DNA of 50,196 bases from Burkholderiaceae bacterium. GTDB lineage: Bacteria > Pseudomonadota > Gammaproteobacteria > Burkholderiales > Burkholderiaceae_E. The translations under genes and the position numbers were made by a program. The notes under the pieces are model-generated. The model was given only the letters and a program-made list of their open reading frames with translations. It did not search any database and had not been told where the DNA came from. Shown here piece by piece: positions 38,315 to 49,199 of the stretch (positions are counted from its first letter, which is position 1; each line of letters opens with the position of its first letter). The DNA lies in the NCBI GenBank assembly GCA_024643785.1, contig JAHEMI010000003.1:1-50196 (forward strand), in the 5' to 3' direction.

Positions 38315-38959
38315 ATGATCACACTGGCGCTTTCCAAGGGAAGGATCTTCGACGAGACCGTGCCGCTGCTGGAGGCAGTCGGCATTACGCTCGACCCGGC
38401 GGTGCTCGATTCGCGCAAGCTGATCCTGCCCACCGGCGACCCTGACCTGAGGCTGATCATCGTCCGTGCCAGCGACGTGCCGACCTACGTGCGCTATGGC
38501 GCCGCCGACATCGGCGTCGCCGGCAAGGATGTGCTCATCGAAAACGGCGACGATGGGCTCTACCAGCCGATCGACCTGGGCATCGGCCGCTGCCGGATCT
38601 GTGTGGCGGCACGCCGCGACTTCGATTACCAGGCGGCAGTGCGGCGCGGCGCCCGCTTGCGCATCGCCACCAAGTACCTGCGCATGGCCAGCGAGCACTT
38701 CGCCGCCAAGGGCATGCACGTCGACCTGATCAAGCTCTACGGTTCGATGGAACTGGCGCCGCTGGTGGGGCTGGGCGACGCCATCGTCGACCTGGTGAGC
38801 ACCGGCAACACCCTGCGGGCCAACGACCTGGTCGAGGTGGAGGAGGTCGGCGTCATCTCCTCGCGCCTGATCGTCAACCAGGCCGCGCTCAAGACCAAGG
38901 CCGCGCGCCTCCAGCCCCTGCTCGAGCGTTTCGCGGCGGCGGTGGCGGCCCAGCCATGA
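38315..38959 (+). CDS. hisG: ATP phosphoribosyltransferase, short (HisG_S) form
   Basis: A 214-residue catalytic subunit of the first histidine enzyme, joining PRPP and [22 protein letters not shown] and the PRPP loop [16 protein letters not shown] are present. The length (about 210) shows the short form, which lacks the C-terminal regulatory domain and needs HisZ; hisZ is not in this window. The ATG at 38315 has GAGG seven bases upstream; the track start at 38273 is too early. The stop overlaps hisD (ATGA). Confidence 0.97.
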   Translation: MITLALSKGRIFDETVPLLEAVGITLDPAVLDSRKLILPTGDPDLRLIIVRASDVPTYVRYGAADIGVAGKDVLIENGDDGLYQPIDLGIGRCRICVAARRDFDYQAAVRRGARLRIATKYLRMASEHFAAKGMHVDLIKLYGSMELAPLVGLGDAIVDLVSTGNTLRANDLVEVEEVGVISSRLIVNQAALKTKAARLQPLLERFAAAVAAQP

Positions 38960-40269
38960 GCGCCACCCGGGTGATCAGTCGCCTCGACTCGACGGCGGCG
39001 GACTTCGACACCCGGCTGGGGACGCTGCTTGCCCACGAGCCCGAGCAGGACGAGCGCATCGGGCAGACGGTTGCCGAGATAGTGGCAGCCGTGCGCGAGC
39101 GTGGCGACGCGGCGCTCCTCGAATACACCCGCCGGTTCGACCGGGTCGAGGTCGACGCTGCCGCGGCACTGGAGATTCCGGTGGCCGAGTTGCGCGGCGC
39201 GCTCGCGGCGCTGGCGCCCGAGGTTCGCGCGGCGCTGGAGGCCGCTGCCGAGCGGGTGCGCGTCTTCCACGAACGCCAGCTGGCGCAATCGTGGTCCTAT
39301 TCGGAAGCCGATGGCACCCGGCTGGGGCAGCGCGTGACGCCGCTCGATCGGGTCGGAATCTACGTTCCGGGCGGCCGGGCCGCCTACCCGTCGTCGGTGC
39401 TGATGAACGCGGTTCCCGCCAGGGTCGCCGGGGTGGGTGAAATCATCATGGTCGTGCCCACTCCCGACGGGGTGCGCAACCAGGCGGTGCTCGCGGCCGC
39501 CGCGATCGCCGGGGTCGACCGGGTATTTGCCGTTGGCGGGGCGCAGGCAGTGGCGGCGCTGGCCTACGGGACGGAGACGGTACCCGGGGTCGACAAGATC
39601 GTCGGCCCGGGCAATGCCTACGTGGCCGAAGCCAAGCGGCGCGTATTCGGCAAGGTCGGGATCGACATGATCGCCGGGCCCAGCGAGATCGTCGTGATCT
39701 GCGACGGCACTACCGCCCCCGACTGGATCGCCATGGACCTGTTCGCGCAGGCGGAACACGACGAACTGGCCCAGGCGATCCTGCTCTCGCCCAGCGGCCA
39801 GTACCTCGACGCGGTCGAGGAGGCGATTGGCCGGCTGTTGCCCTCCATGCCCCGGCGCGCCGTAATCGAACGCTCGCTGGCCGATCGCGGTGCGCTGATC
39901 GCGGTGCGCGACCTCGCCGAGGCCTGCACGATCGCCAACCGGATTGCGCCCGAGCACCTCGAGATCTCCGCTGAGGACGCGCCGCGCTGGGCGGAACAGA
40001 TTCGCCACGCCGGCGCGATCTTCCTGGGCGGGTATTCCTCGGAGTCGCTCGGTGACTACTGTGCCGGTCCCAACCACGTGTTGCCGACCATGCGCACGGC
40101 GCGCTTCTCCTCGCCGCTGGGGGTTTACGATTTCCAGAAGCGCACCAGCATCATCGAGGTCTCGCGCTCGGGCGCCCGGACGCTGGGGAAAGTGGCGGCG
40201 ACGCTGGCCCGGGCCGAGGGCCTGGAAGCCCATGCCCGCAGCGCCGACATGCGCGCCGAGGGCGACTGA
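38956..40269 (+). CDS. hisD: Histidinol dehydrogenase
   Basis: A 437-residue NAD- and zinc-dependent enzyme that oxidises histidinol to histidine in two steps. Motifs: [58 protein letters not shown], the zinc/catalytic [22 protein letters not shown], and [13 protein letters not shown]. Full length and complete. The start overlaps hisG by four bases. Confidence 0.98.
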   Translation: MSATRVISRLDSTAADFDTRLGTLLAHEPEQDERIGQTVAEIVAAVRERGDAALLEYTRRFDRVEVDAAAALEIPVAELRGALAALAPEVRAALEAAAERVRVFHERQLAQSWSYSEADGTRLGQRVTPLDRVGIYVPGGRAAYPSSVLMNAVPARVAGVGEIIMVVPTPDGVRNQAVLAAAAIAGVDRVFAVGGAQAVAALAYGTETVPGVDKIVGPGNAYVAEAKRRVFGKVGIDMIAGPSEIVVICDGTTAPDWIAMDLFAQAEHDELAQAILLSPSGQYLDAVEEAIGRLLPSMPRRAVIERSLADRGALIAVRDLAEACTIANRIAPEHLEISAEDAPRWAEQIRHAGAIFLGGYSSESLGDYCAGPNHVLPTMRTARFSSPLGVYDFQKRTSIIEVSRSGARTLGKVAATLARAEGLEAHARSADMRAEGD

Positions 40270-40308
40270 TCGAGCGATCCGGCGCCCGCCGCCGGCAGGG
40301 GAAATGTG

Positions 40309-41463
40309 ATGAGCGACAACAACAGCGACCGTAACGCGGCCCAGTCCGGGGACGCGCCGCCGGCTGCCCCGCCGCGCGCCGCCGGCCCCGGCCCCGAGAC
40401 GGTGATCCGCCCCGAGGTGCTGGCGATGCGCGCCTATCAGGTCGCCGATTCGAGCGGCATGGTGAAGCTCGACGCGATGGAGAATCCCTATCGCCTGCCG
40501 ACCGAACTGCGCCAGGCCCTCGGCGAGCGGCTCGCGGAGGTTGCGATCAACCGCTACCCGGTGCCGAGCTACGCCCAACTGCGCTGCGCGCTGCGCGCCG
40601 GCTTCGGCGTCCCGGACGGCTACGACGTGGTGGTCGGCAACGGTTCCGATGAGCTGATCGCGATGCTGACCCTGGTGACGGCGCGGCCCGGAGCGGTGGT
40701 GCTCTCGCCCTGGCCGTCGTTCGTGATGTACGAGATGGGTGCGCGGCTCGCCGGCAGCCGCTTCGTCGGCGTCCCGCTGCGCGCCGATTTCACGCTCGAC
40801 GCCGCGGCGATGCTGGCAGCAATCAGGGCCGAGCGCCCGGCGCTGGTCTTCATCGCCTACCCCAACAACCCGACCGGCAACTGCTACGAGACTGCGGCAA
40901 TCGAAGCGATCATCGCAGCGGCGCCGGGACTGGTGGTGATCGACGAGGCCTACCAGCCCTTTGCGCTCGACACCTGGATGGACCGCCTGCCCGAATTCCC
41001 CAACCTGGCGGTGCTGCGCACCGTCTCCAAGCTCGGGATGGCCGGGCTGCGGATCGGCTACCTGAGCGCTGCCGCGCCCTGGCTCGCCGAACTCGAGAAG
41101 GTCCGGCCGCCGTACAACATCGGCGCGCTCAACGAAGCCGGGGCGATTTTCGCGCTCGAGCACCTCGAAGTGTTCGAGGCCCAGGCCGCCGCATTGCGCG
41201 CCGCGCGGGGCGCGCTGGCCCGGGACCTGAGCGCCATGCCCGGGATCGAGGTGTTCCCATCGCGGGCCAATTTCCTCCTGATCCGGGTGGCGGACGGCCC
41301 GGCCACGGCAGCCGGATTGCGGGAACGCGGGGTTCTGGTCCGCGACGTTGGTAAAATGCACCCGTTGCTGGGCAACTGCCTGCGGCTGACGGTGAGCGAC
41401 GAGCGGGAAAATGCCGCGCTGCTGGCGGCGTTGCGCGACACGCAGCGGGCGTTGGGCGCGTGA
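40309..41463 (+). CDS. hisC: Histidinol-phosphate aminotransferase
   Basis: A 384-residue PLP enzyme converting imidazole-acetol phosphate to histidinol phosphate. The N-terminal 35 residues are a Pro/Ala-rich, probably flexible extension. The core follows with [42 protein letters not shown] and the PLP lysine in [15 protein letters not shown] (about Lys241). The ATG at 40309 (AGGGGA upstream) is preferred over the GTG at 40306. Confidence 0.97.
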   Translation: MSDNNSDRNAAQSGDAPPAAPPRAAGPGPETVIRPEVLAMRAYQVADSSGMVKLDAMENPYRLPTELRQALGERLAEVAINRYPVPSYAQLRCALRAGFGVPDGYDVVVGNGSDELIAMLTLVTARPGAVVLSPWPSFVMYEMGARLAGSRFVGVPLRADFTLDAAAMLAAIRAERPALVFIAYPNNPTGNCYETAAIEAIIAAAPGLVVIDEAYQPFALDTWMDRLPEFPNLAVLRTVSKLGMAGLRIGYLSAAAPWLAELEKVRPPYNIGALNEAGAIFALEHLEVFEAQAAALRAARGALARDLSAMPGIEVFPSRANFLLIRVADGPATAAGLRERGVLVRDVGKMHPLLGNCLRLTVSDERENAALLAALRDTQRALGA

Positions 41464-41480
41464 ACCTGGGAGGTGAGGCA

Positions 41481-42071
41481 GTGAAACGTAGCGCAGAAGT
41501 GACCCGGAATACGGCCGAGACGCGGATCCGCGTGCGCGTCGACCTCGACGGTACCGGCCGCCGCGAACTGACCACCGGGGTGCCGTTCCTCGATCACATG
41601 CTCGACCAGATTGCGCGCCACGGCCTGGTTGACCTCGAGGTGAGCGCCGAAGGCGACCTGCACGTCGACGGCCACCACACCGTCGAGGACGTCGGGATCA
41701 CGCTCGGTCAGGCGGTTGCCAAGGCGATCGGCGAGCGCAAGGGCATCAGGCGCTATGGGCACGCCTACGTGCCGCTCGACGAAGCGCTCTCGCGCGTCGT
41801 GATCGACTTCTCGGGGCGTCCCGGGCTGGAGTGGCACGTCGAGTTTGCACGCGACATGATCGGCGCCTTCGAGGTCGACCTGGCCCACGAGTTCTTCCAG
41901 GGGTTCGTGAATCACGCCCAGGTGACCCTGCACGTTGACAATCTGCGTGGTTCCAACGCCCATCACCAGTGCGAGACGGTCTTCAAGGCGTTCGCACGGG
42001 CGTTGCGCACGGCGGTCGAATTCGATCCGCGGCGCGGCAACGAAATTCCATCCACCAAGGGAACGCTTTGA
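41481..42071 (+). CDS. hisB: Imidazoleglycerol-phosphate dehydratase (monofunctional)
   Basis: A 196-residue manganese enzyme. Motifs: [53 protein letters not shown] and [17 protein letters not shown]. It is the short form without the histidinol-phosphatase domain found in enterobacterial HisB, and no phosphatase gene occurs in the his cluster here. The GTG at 41481 with GGGAGG upstream gives the family's usual length; the track's GTG at 41460 overlaps the hisC stop and is less likely. Confidence 0.97.
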   Translation: MKRSAEVTRNTAETRIRVRVDLDGTGRRELTTGVPFLDHMLDQIARHGLVDLEVSAEGDLHVDGHHTVEDVGITLGQAVAKAIGERKGIRRYGHAYVPLDEALSRVVIDFSGRPGLEWHVEFARDMIGAFEVDLAHEFFQGFVNHAQVTLHVDNLRGSNAHHQCETVFKAFARALRTAVEFDPRRGNEIPSTKGTL

Positions 42072-42144
42072 GGGGATGGCGGCGAAGCTGCGGCGCGAAC
42101 GCAGCCGGTGAGCGTGTCGCCCCGACCGGGGCGGAGGGGGCGCA

Positions 42145-42786
42145 TTGAGCCTGATCGTGGTCGTCGACTACGGCATGGGCAATCTGCGGTCGGTCGCCAA
42201 GGCGCTCGAGCATGTTGCGCCGCAGGCTCAGGTCGAGATCAGCGGCGACCCGGCGAAAGTCGACGCCGCTGACCGGGTGGTGTTCCCCGGCCAGGGCGCG
42301 ATGCCCGACTGCATGCGCAATCTCGAAACCGCCGGGCTGCGCGAAGCGGTGCTGCGCGCGGCGGCGACGCGGCCGTTCATGGGCGTCTGCGTCGGCGAAC
42401 AGATGCTCTTCGAGGAGAGCGCCGAAGGGCCGACTCCGGGGCTCGGGGTATTCGCCGGCCGGGTGGTGCGCTTTCCGTCCGCGGCGATGGTGCGTCCCGA
42501 CGGCAGCCGCCTCAAGGTGCCGCACATGGGCTGGAACCAGGTCCGGCAGACGCGGCCGCACCCGCTGTGGGCCGGGATCGCCGATGGTTCCCACTTCTAT
42601 TTCGTGCACAGTTACTACGCCGAGCCGGCCGATCCGCAGGCGCTGACCGTCGGCGAAACCGAACACGGCGTGCGCTTTACCTGCGCAGTGGCGCGGGATA
42701 ATATTTTTGCAACCCAGTTCCACCCCGAGAAAAGCGCTGCCGACGGGTTGCGGCTCTACCAGAACTTCTGCAACTGGAATCCCTAG
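42145..42786 (+). CDS. hisH: Imidazole glycerol phosphate synthase, glutaminase subunit
   Basis: A 213-residue class-I glutaminase that supplies ammonia to HisF. The nucleophile is Cys82 in [10 protein letters not shown], the oxyanion turn is FPGQGAMPD, and the His/Glu pair is in [14 protein letters not shown] start at 42145 is preceded by GGAGGGGGCGCA. It pairs with hisF, separated by hisA. Full length. Confidence 0.97.
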   Translation: MSLIVVVDYGMGNLRSVAKALEHVAPQAQVEISGDPAKVDAADRVVFPGQGAMPDCMRNLETAGLREAVLRAAATRPFMGVCVGEQMLFEESAEGPTPGLGVFAGRVVRFPSAAMVRPDGSRLKVPHMGWNQVRQTRPHPLWAGIADGSHFYFVHSYYAEPADPQALTVGETEHGVRFTCAVARDNIFATQFHPEKSAADGLRLYQNFCNWNP

Positions 42787-42839
42787 CCGCGCGCGGCCGC
42801 AGATTCTCCTTTCCCCTCCTGATACTCAGTACCAAGACC

Positions 42840-43580
42840 ATGTTGCTCATACCGGCGATCGATCTCAAGGACGGCCACTGTGTGCGCCTGAAGCAGGGCG
42901 ACATGGATGACGCCACCACATTCTCGGAAGACCCGGCACAGATGGCGCGCCGCTGGGTGGATGCTGGCGCGCGCCGCCTGCACCTGGTCGATCTCAATGG
43001 TGCGTTTGCCGGCAAGCCGCGCAACGGTGCCGCGATCAAGGCGATCATCGAAGAGGTCGGCACCCAGATTCCGGTCCAGCTCGGCGGCGGGATCCGCGAC
43101 CTCGACACCATCGAGCGCTACCTCGACGAGGGACTGAGCTACGTGATCATCGGGACCGCCGCGGTCAAGAGTCCCGGTTTCCTGCACGACGCCTGCAGCG
43201 CGTTCCCGGGGCAGATCATCGTCGGGCTCGACGCCCGCGACGGCAAGGTCGCGACCGACGGCTGGAGCAAGCTCACCGGCCACGACGTGCTCGACCTGGC
43301 GCGCAAGTTCCAGGGCTACGGCATCGAGGGCGTGATCTATACCGACATCGGCCGCGACGGCATGCTCTCGGGCGTGAACATCGAGGCGACACAGCGCCTG
43401 GCGAGCGAGCTGCTGGTGCCGGTGTTCGCCTCGGGGGGCGTCTCGAGCATGGCCGACATCGAGCAACTGTGCGCCATTTCCTCCGACGGCGTGGCCGGGG
43501 TGATCCTCGGACGCTCGCTCTACGAAGGAACGCTCGACTTTGCCGCTGCCCAGGCGCTGGCCGACGAGTTGTCGGACTGA
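42840..43580 (+). CDS. hisA: ProFAR isomerase
   Basis: A 246-residue TIM barrel that catalyses the Amadori isomerisation of ProFAR to [21 protein letters not shown] holds the catalytic Asp8, with phosphate-binding loops [12 protein letters not shown] and [13 protein letters not shown], and the second acid in [10 protein letters not shown]. The stop is two bases from the hisF start. Confidence 0.97.
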   Translation: MLLIPAIDLKDGHCVRLKQGDMDDATTFSEDPAQMARRWVDAGARRLHLVDLNGAFAGKPRNGAAIKAIIEEVGTQIPVQLGGGIRDLDTIERYLDEGLSYVIIGTAAVKSPGFLHDACSAFPGQIIVGLDARDGKVATDGWSKLTGHDVLDLARKFQGYGIEGVIYTDIGRDGMLSGVNIEATQRLASELLVPVFASGGVSSMADIEQLCAISSDGVAGVILGRSLYEGTLDFAAAQALADELSD

Positions 43581-43582
43581 AC

Positions 43583-44355
<773 letters not shown>

Positions 44356-44359
<4 letters not shown>

Positions 44360-44781
44360 GCACCGGGCAAGGCACCGGAGCGCCGCAGCCGGTGGGCGGC
44401 ACGGACTGGATGTCGCGGCTGCGCTGGAACGACGCCGGTCTGGTGGCGGCGATCGCGCAGGACGCGGCGAGCGGGCGGGTGCTGATGCTGGCGTGGATGA
44501 ACCGCGAGGCGCTCGAGCGCACCGTGGCGACGCGCCAGGCGGTGTATTTTTCACGCTCGCGGGCCCGGCTCTGGGTCAAGGGCGAGGAATCAGGGAACTT
44601 CCAGAACGTGCGCGAAATCAGGATCGATTGCGACGGCGACGCGGTGCTGCTGCTGGTCGAACAGGCCGGCGGCGTCGCCTGCCACACCGGGCGCGAATCG
44701 TGTTTCTATAGCCGGCTCGATGGTGAGCAGTGGCAGGTCGTCGACCCGGTGCGGGTCGATCCCGGGAGGCTCTACAAATGA
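44356..44781 (+). CDS. hisI: Phosphoribosyl-AMP cyclohydrolase
   Basis: A 141-residue zinc enzyme of step three of histidine synthesis. [63 protein letters not shown] and the zinc Cys pair in [13 protein letters not shown] are all present. The start is ambiguous: the GTG at 44356 overlaps the hisF stop, while the ATG at 44410 gives a 123-residue protein. It is separate from hisE, as usual in betaproteobacteria (fused in enterobacteria). The stop overlaps hisE (ATGA). Confidence 0.95.
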
Positions 44782-45155
44782 GTGCAGCGAAGCGCGATGG
44801 TGGTTCGGGAAGTGCCCAGGACATCCTGGAGCGGCTGGCCGACGTGCTCGAAACGCGCCGCGGCGCCGACCCGGACAGTTCTTACGTCGCGCGGCTGTTT
44901 CAGCGCGGGACCGACGCGATCCTGAAGAAGGTCGGGGAGGAGGCGACTGAAACCGTGATGGCCGCCAAGGACGGCGTGCCGGAGCGGATCGTCTCCGAGA
45001 CTGCCGACTTGTGGTTCCACACCATGGTCCTGCTCGCCCATTTCGACTTGCGTCCGGCCGACGTGCTGGCCGAACTCGAGCGGCGCGAGGGCCAGTCAGG
45101 ACTTGACGAGAAGGCACAGCGGCGGGCGCTGGAACGCGACCGCGCGCGCGACTGA
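44778..45155 (+). CDS. hisE: Phosphoribosyl-ATP pyrophosphatase
   Basis: A 125-residue MazG-like all-alpha enzyme that hydrolyses PR-ATP to PR-AMP. The core [33 protein letters not shown] contains the metal-binding EExxE pattern, followed by [17 protein letters not shown] at 44778 with GGGAGG eight bases upstream overlaps the hisI stop. An Arg-rich tail ends the protein. It closes the his cluster. Confidence 0.96.
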   Translation: MSAAKRDGGSGSAQDILERLADVLETRRGADPDSSYVARLFQRGTDAILKKVGEEATETVMAAKDGVPERIVSETADLWFHTMVLLAHFDLRPADVLAELERREGQSGLDEKAQRRALERDRARD

Positions 45156-45169
45156 AGGAGCTGAGAAAG

Positions 45170-45532
45170 ATGGGGAACACCAGCGACCAATGTCTTTTTT
45201 GCCGGATTGCCAGCGGCGAGATCCCGTGCCGCAAGGTCTACGAGGACGACGAGATCCTCGCCTTCCACGACATCAATCCGACCGCGCCGGTGCATTTCCT
45301 GGTCATCCCGAAGATGCACCTCGACAACCTCTATGACGCCGATCTGGAGCATGCCGGGATGCTGGGGCGGATGATGGGCCGGGTCGGGGAACTGGCCCGG
45401 TCGCTGGGCGCCACCGACGGTTTCCGGGTGGTGGTCAACAACGGGAGGGTCGGGCGGCAGGAGGTGTATCATCTTCACATGCATGTCATCGGCGGCCCGC
45501 AGCCCCTGGGTTCGGGAATCAAACGCACGTAG
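45170..45532 (+). CDS. HIT-family (histidine triad) hydrolase
   Basis: A 120-residue HinT-like purine nucleoside phosphoramidase. CLFCRIASGEIPCRKVYEDDEILAFHDINPTAPVHFLVIPK and the triad HLHMHVIGG are present. The first zinc-type pair (C-x2-C) is intact, but other metal ligands are not obvious. AAGGAG lies upstream. The HIT gene between hisE and tatA is a recurrent betaproteobacterial arrangement with no known functional cause. Confidence 0.96.
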   Translation: MGNTSDQCLFCRIASGEIPCRKVYEDDEILAFHDINPTAPVHFLVIPKMHLDNLYDADLEHAGMLGRMMGRVGELARSLGATDGFRVVVNNGRVGRQEVYHLHMHVIGGPQPLGSGIKRT

Positions 45533-45546
45533 AAGGGAGTTGAAGT

Positions 45547-45762
45547 ATGGGTTCGTTCAGTATCTGGCACTGGCTGATCGTGCTGGTCATCGTGATGTTG
45601 GTGTTCGGCACCAAGAAGCTGCGCAACATCGGCAGCGATCTCGGCGGCGCCGTCAAGGGTTTCAAGGAAGGCATGAAGGAAGGTGTCTCCGATAAACCGG
45701 CAGAGTCGGAAGCGTCGCAATCCGGAAGGACCATCGACGTCGACGCCAAAGAAAAGCACTGA
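45547..45762 (+). CDS. tatA: Twin-arginine translocase subunit TatA
   Basis: A 71-residue protein with one N-terminal membrane helix ([16 protein letters not shown]), the hinge [10 protein letters not shown] and the amphipathic helix [17 protein letters not shown], then a charged tail. It forms the size-variable Tat channel. GGGAG precedes the ATG. It is 14 bp after the HIT gene, with tatB 87 bp downstream. Confidence 0.97.
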   Translation: MGSFSIWHWLIVLVIVMLVFGTKKLRNIGSDLGGAVKGFKEGMKEGVSDKPAESEASQSGRTIDVDAKEKH

Positions 45763-45849
45763 CAGCGTGGCGCCACCCCGGGCACGGTTCTTCCGGGCCC
45801 GCCTGGTCGAGCGGCCTGGTCTGGTCGCTCTTTGCATTTATGAATCCCG

Positions 45850-46302
45850 ATGTTTGACATTGGCTTCTCTGAACTAGTGATCGCGGCGGTGGTCGCGCTG
45901 ATCGTGCTCGGCCCCGAGCGCCTGCCGAGGGTCGCGCGCCAGGCCGGGGAATGGCTCGGCAAGATCCAGCGCTACGTCAATGACGTCAAGTCCGACGTCG
46001 GCCGGCACATGGAAATCGAGGAGCTGCGCCGGATGCAGGCCGAAATCACCGAGGCCGCCCATGACCTCAAGAAGTCGGTCGAGAAGAACGCCGCCGAAGT
46101 GCAGCAGGAAGTGGATTCGCTCAACGCCGCCGTCGAGGGCCAGCCCGAGCCCGAGTCCGAGCCTGAATACCAGCCCACCGACTGGAATGCGATCTATGCC
46201 GTGCGCCAGACGCGCGACCGGCTGCGCGAACGGCGCGAGGAGCGTGACGCCGAGCGCGGGCGCAAACGACGCAAACTGCCGCAGCGCCAGGCGCACCTAT
46301 GA
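45850..46302 (+). CDS. tatB: Twin-arginine translocase subunit TatB
   Basis: A 150-residue protein: helix MFDIGFSELVIAAVVALIVLGPERLPRVARQAG with the TatB-type Glu8 and LGPERLP hinge, then a long amphipathic coiled-coil-like stretch, EIEELRRMQAEITEAAHDLKKSVEK. A Pro/Glu-rich then Arg-rich tail follows. With TatC it recognises twin-arginine signals. The stop overlaps the tatC start. Confidence 0.97.
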   Translation: MFDIGFSELVIAAVVALIVLGPERLPRVARQAGEWLGKIQRYVNDVKSDVGRHMEIEELRRMQAEITEAAHDLKKSVEKNAAEVQQEVDSLNAAVEGQPEPESEPEYQPTDWNAIYAVRQTRDRLRERREERDAERGRKRRKLPQRQAHL

Positions 46303-47054
46303 GCGATCAGGAGAGCTTCTTTTCGCACCTGGTGGAGCTGCGCGACCGCCTGGTCAAGTCGCTGGTCGTGGTGCTGGTGCTGTTCGCGGTCTGCTTTTAT
46401 TTCTCGGGCGAGATCATGAAGTTTCTCTCGCTGCCGCTGTACCAGGCCCTGCCAGCTGGCAGCCGGCCGATCTTCACCGACCAGGCCGGCGCCTTCTTCA
46501 CCCTGACCAAGGTGTCGTTCATGTCGGCCGTGCTGCTGGCCCTGCCGTGGATCCTCTATCAGGCGTGGGCGTTTGTCGCGCCCGGTCTCTACGATCACGA
46601 GCGCCGCTTTGCGCTGCCGCTGATCGTCTCGAGCGTGTTCTTCCTGCTGGTCGGCATCGCCTTCGCGTATACCTTCGTGCTCCCGGCCGCCTACAAGTTC
46701 TTCATCATGATGTCGGCGCGCACTGGCGCCGAAACCCTCCAGGACCTGCAGAAGTACTGGGACTTCACGCTGGCGATCTTCTTCGGTTTCGGCCTGACCT
46801 TCGAGGTTCCGGTGGTGCAGATGCTGCTGATCAAATCCGGGCTGGTAAACGTCGCGCAGATGAAGGCCGCACGGCGCTACGTCGTCGTCGCCGCCTTCGT
46901 GGTCGCGGCGGTGCTCACCCCGCCCGATGTCATCTCGCAGTTCATGCTGGCCGTGCCGCTGTGCCTGCTCTACGAACTGGGCATGGTGTTCGGGCGTTTC
47001 GTCACGGCACGCAGCGCTGCGCCGCCTGTCGAAGAGGAATCCAGCGAGGCTTGA
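46299..47054 (+). CDS. tatC: Twin-arginine translocase subunit TatC
   Basis: A 251-residue six-helix receptor for twin-arginine signal peptides. The N-terminal SFFSHLVELRDRLVKSLVVV carries the signal-binding Glu. PWILYQAWAFVAPGLYDHERR and FGFGLTFEVPVVQMLLIKSGLV are family landmarks. The start overlaps tatB (ATGA). The last gene of the long plus-strand block, it is convergent with the HtrA protease with only a 20-base gap. Confidence 0.97.
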   Translation: MSDQESFFSHLVELRDRLVKSLVVVLVLFAVCFYFSGEIMKFLSLPLYQALPAGSRPIFTDQAGAFFTLTKVSFMSAVLLALPWILYQAWAFVAPGLYDHERRFALPLIVSSVFFLLVGIAFAYTFVLPAAYKFFIMMSARTGAETLQDLQKYWDFTLAIFFGFGLTFEVPVVQMLLIKSGLVNVAQMKAARRYVVVAAFVVAAVLTPPDVISQFMLAVPLCLLYELGMVFGRFVTARSAAPPVEEESSEA

Positions 47055-47074
47055 GCCGCCGGCACCGCGCACAC

Positions 47075-48235
47075 CTAGCGCGGCGGCAATTCCTGCGGCC
47101 GCGGCCGCTTGCCGACCACGATCCTGATATCGATCTGCTTGTTGTCGCGGATGAACCGGAAGGTTACGGTGGCGCCCGGCGAGAGCTTGGCGATCGTGTC
47201 GAGCATCGCGGTGGTGTTCTTTACCGCCACGTCGTTGACCGCGACCAGGATGTCGCCAATCCGGACCCCGGCGCGTTCCGCCGGGCCGTCGCGCACCAGG
47301 CCGGCGATCACCGCGCCTTCGTTGCGCGGCAACTGGAAGGCCTCGGCCAGTTCCGGTGTCAGATCCTGCGGCTCGACGCCGATGAATCCGCGGGTCACCG
47401 CGCCGTCGCGGACGAGCTGTTCCATCACGTGCAACGCGCTGCTCGCCGGGGTGGCGAAACCGATTCCCAGCGAGCCGCCGCTGGGCGAATAGATCGCGGT
47501 GTTGATGCCCAGCAGCCGGCCGTCGGCGTCGACCAGCGCACCGCCCGAGTTGCCGGGATTGATCGCGGCATCGGTCTGGATGAAGTTCTCGAAGGTGTTG
47601 ATCCCCAGCTGGCTGCGGCCGAGCGCGCTGATGATGCCCATCGTCACCGTCTGGCCCACGCCGAAGGGGTTGCCGATGGCCAGCACGACATCCCCGACCT
47701 TGGCGTCCTCGGACTTGCCGAACGCGATCGCCGGGAGTTCGCGGATATCGACCCGCAACACCGCCAGGTCGGTATCGGGATCGCTGCCGACCACGCTGGC
47801 CCTGGCGCGGCGGCCGTCGGAGAGCAGCACCTCGATCTCGTCGGCCGACTCGACGACATGATGATTGGTGAGAATCAGCCCGTCGCTCGAGACGATTACC
47901 CCGGAGCCGAGGCTGTAGGTCGGTTGGGGCTGGGCATACTGCTCCCCGAAAAAGCGCCTGAAGCGTGGATCGTTGCCGGGCGGATAGTCGGGCTCCTCGA
48001 GCTCCTTGCTGGTGAAGATGTTGACCACCGAGGGCGTCGCCCGCTGCGCCGCTGCGCTATATGACAGAATGGCTTGCTGGCGGCCGCTGCTGGATTGCGG
48101 CGACCAGCTCGCCGGTACCCAGGCAGGCCAGGGGCGCGCCGGCAACCATTGCGGGCGAAAGCTGGTGACGACGAGCAACACCGCCAGCGCGACCGCGACG
48201 GCTTGTGCGAAGGTCAACCAGAGCTTTCTTAGCAT
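47075..48235 (-). CDS. HtrA-family periplasmic serine protease (DegS-like, one PDZ)
   Basis: A 386-residue S1C protease anchored by an N-terminal helix (FAQAVAVALAVLLVVTSF). The catalytic triad is His126 (TNHHVVE), Asp156 (DPDTDLAVL) and Ser230 (NPGNSGGAL). A single PDZ domain (about 285-375) contains FIGVEPQDLTPELAEAF and AGVRIGDILVAVND. One PDZ and a membrane anchor make it DegS-like; DegP/DegQ have two PDZs. It may trigger an envelope-stress cascade, though no RseA or sigma-E gene is nearby. Its ATG overlaps the divergent NIF3 ATG within the four bases CATG. Confidence 0.94.
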   Translation of the reverse strand: MLRKLWLTFAQAVAVALAVLLVVTSFRPQWLPARPWPAWVPASWSPQSSSGRQQAILSYSAAAQRATPSVVNIFTSKELEEPDYPPGNDPRFRRFFGEQYAQPQPTYSLGSGVIVSSDGLILTNHHVVESADEIEVLLSDGRRARASVVGSDPDTDLAVLRVDIRELPAIAFGKSEDAKVGDVVLAIGNPFGVGQTVTMGIISALGRSQLGINTFENFIQTDAAINPGNSGGALVDADGRLLGINTAIYSPSGGSLGIGFATPASSALHVMEQLVRDGAVTRGFIGVEPQDLTPELAEAFQLPRNEGAVIAGLVRDGPAERAGVRIGDILVAVNDVAVKNTTAMLDTIAKLSPGATVTFRFIRDNKQIDIRIVVGKRPRPQELPPR

Positions 48236-49016
48236 GACGACGAAGAACCGGGATGTCAGTGTGGCGGTGGTGCCGAGTGCGGCGCTGGAGGCGGCGTTTG
48301 CCCAAATTCTGGAGCCTGGCTCCTTCGAGGATTATTGCCCAAACGGCTTGCAGGTGGAAGGAAAGCCGCAGGTGCACCGGCTGGTAAGCGCGGTTAGCGC
48401 CAGCGCCGCGGCGATTCGGCGCGCTGCTGCCTTGCGTGCCGATGCGCTGCTGGTGCATCACGGGCTGTTCTGGCGCGGCGACGACCAGCGCCTCACCGGG
48501 TTGCGGTTCCGGCGGGTGCGGCTGCTGATCGAACATGGCATCAGCCTCTTCGCCTACCACCTGCCGCTCGACGCCCATCCGGAGCTCGGCAACAACGCCT
48601 GCCTGGCGCGGGTGATGGGCTGGCGGGTAGATGCCCGGGCAGGGCGCTACGGCCTGCTGTCGATCAGCGAGCTGGAGCGCAGCGTCAGCGCCCGCTCGCT
48701 CGCGACCAGCTTGCGCCAGCGACTCGGGCGCTCACCCCTGGTGGTCGGCGCGCGCGAGCGCCCGATCCGGCGGCTGATGTGGTGCACCGGGGCCGCCCAG
48801 GATGAGATCGAGGAGGCAATAGCGCTCGGGGCGGACGCCTTTGTCAGCGGCGAGATCTCGGAGCGCACCACCCACCTGGCGCGCGAAGCCGGGATCGTCT
48901 ATTTCGCGGCCGGCCATCACGCCACGGAACGCTATGGCGTCCAGGCACTAGGCGAGGCGGTCGCCGCACAATTGGGCGTCTGGCACGGGTTCGTCGACGA
49001 CGACAATCCGGCGTGA
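48234..49016 (+). CDS. NIF3-family dinuclear-metal protein (YbgI/DUF34)
   Basis: A 260-residue NIF3-like protein. Motifs: DYCPNGLQVEG, ALLVHHGLFW (metal-binding His pair), LFAYHLPLDAHPELGNNACLA, and the C-terminal DAFVSGEISERTTHLAREAGIVYFAAGHHATERYG. These form the dinuclear metal site of the family, whose role is unsettled (possibly GTP cyclohydrolase-like or metal-insertion). The ATG at 48234 overlaps the divergent protease ATG; GTG at 48261, 48267 or 48270 are alternatives. It is followed 183 bp later by petA. Confidence 0.93.
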   Translation: MTTKNRDVSVAVVPSAALEAAFAQILEPGSFEDYCPNGLQVEGKPQVHRLVSAVSASAAAIRRAAALRADALLVHHGLFWRGDDQRLTGLRFRRVRLLIEHGISLFAYHLPLDAHPELGNNACLARVMGWRVDARAGRYGLLSISELERSVSARSLATSLRQRLGRSPLVVGARERPIRRLMWCTGAAQDEIEEAIALGADAFVSGEISERTTHLAREAGIVYFAAGHHATERYGVQALGEAVAAQLGVWHGFVDDDNPA

Positions 49017-49161
49017 ATTTGCGCTGCCGCGCGGCCGCGGCGGTGCCAAGGCTTGAAATCGGTATGCCCGCTCCGGTACAGTGGGCCGGTTGGGCCAATT
49101 CGGCGCAATCCTGGCGCGACCCCCAAACCCTTGTGAAATCAACGGGTACGGTGGAACAGGC

Positions 49162-49176
49162 TACGATTTAGGGTTG
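49162..49176 (+). promoter_or_regulatory. Putative promoter motif TACGATTTAGGGTTG upstream of petA
   Basis: TACGAT is a -10-like hexamer 32 bases before the petA ATG. The 15-base string differs at one base from that upstream of mlaF (31092). It is the best promoter candidate in the 183-base NIF3-petA gap, which otherwise holds no gene. Confidence 0.5.
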
Positions 49177-49199
49177 TATCAATCAGCGGGAACGCAACG

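Noticed and set aside
38737-41361. 874-residue antisense ORF across hisG-hisD-hisC
   Set aside because: A by-product of high third-position GC in the real his genes. It is low-complexity, Arg/His/Gly-rich and has no recognisable domain.
45980-48064. 694-residue ORF over tatB, tatC and the HtrA gene
   Set aside because: It is out of frame with tatBC and antisense to the protease, and has no domain; the true genes explain the region.
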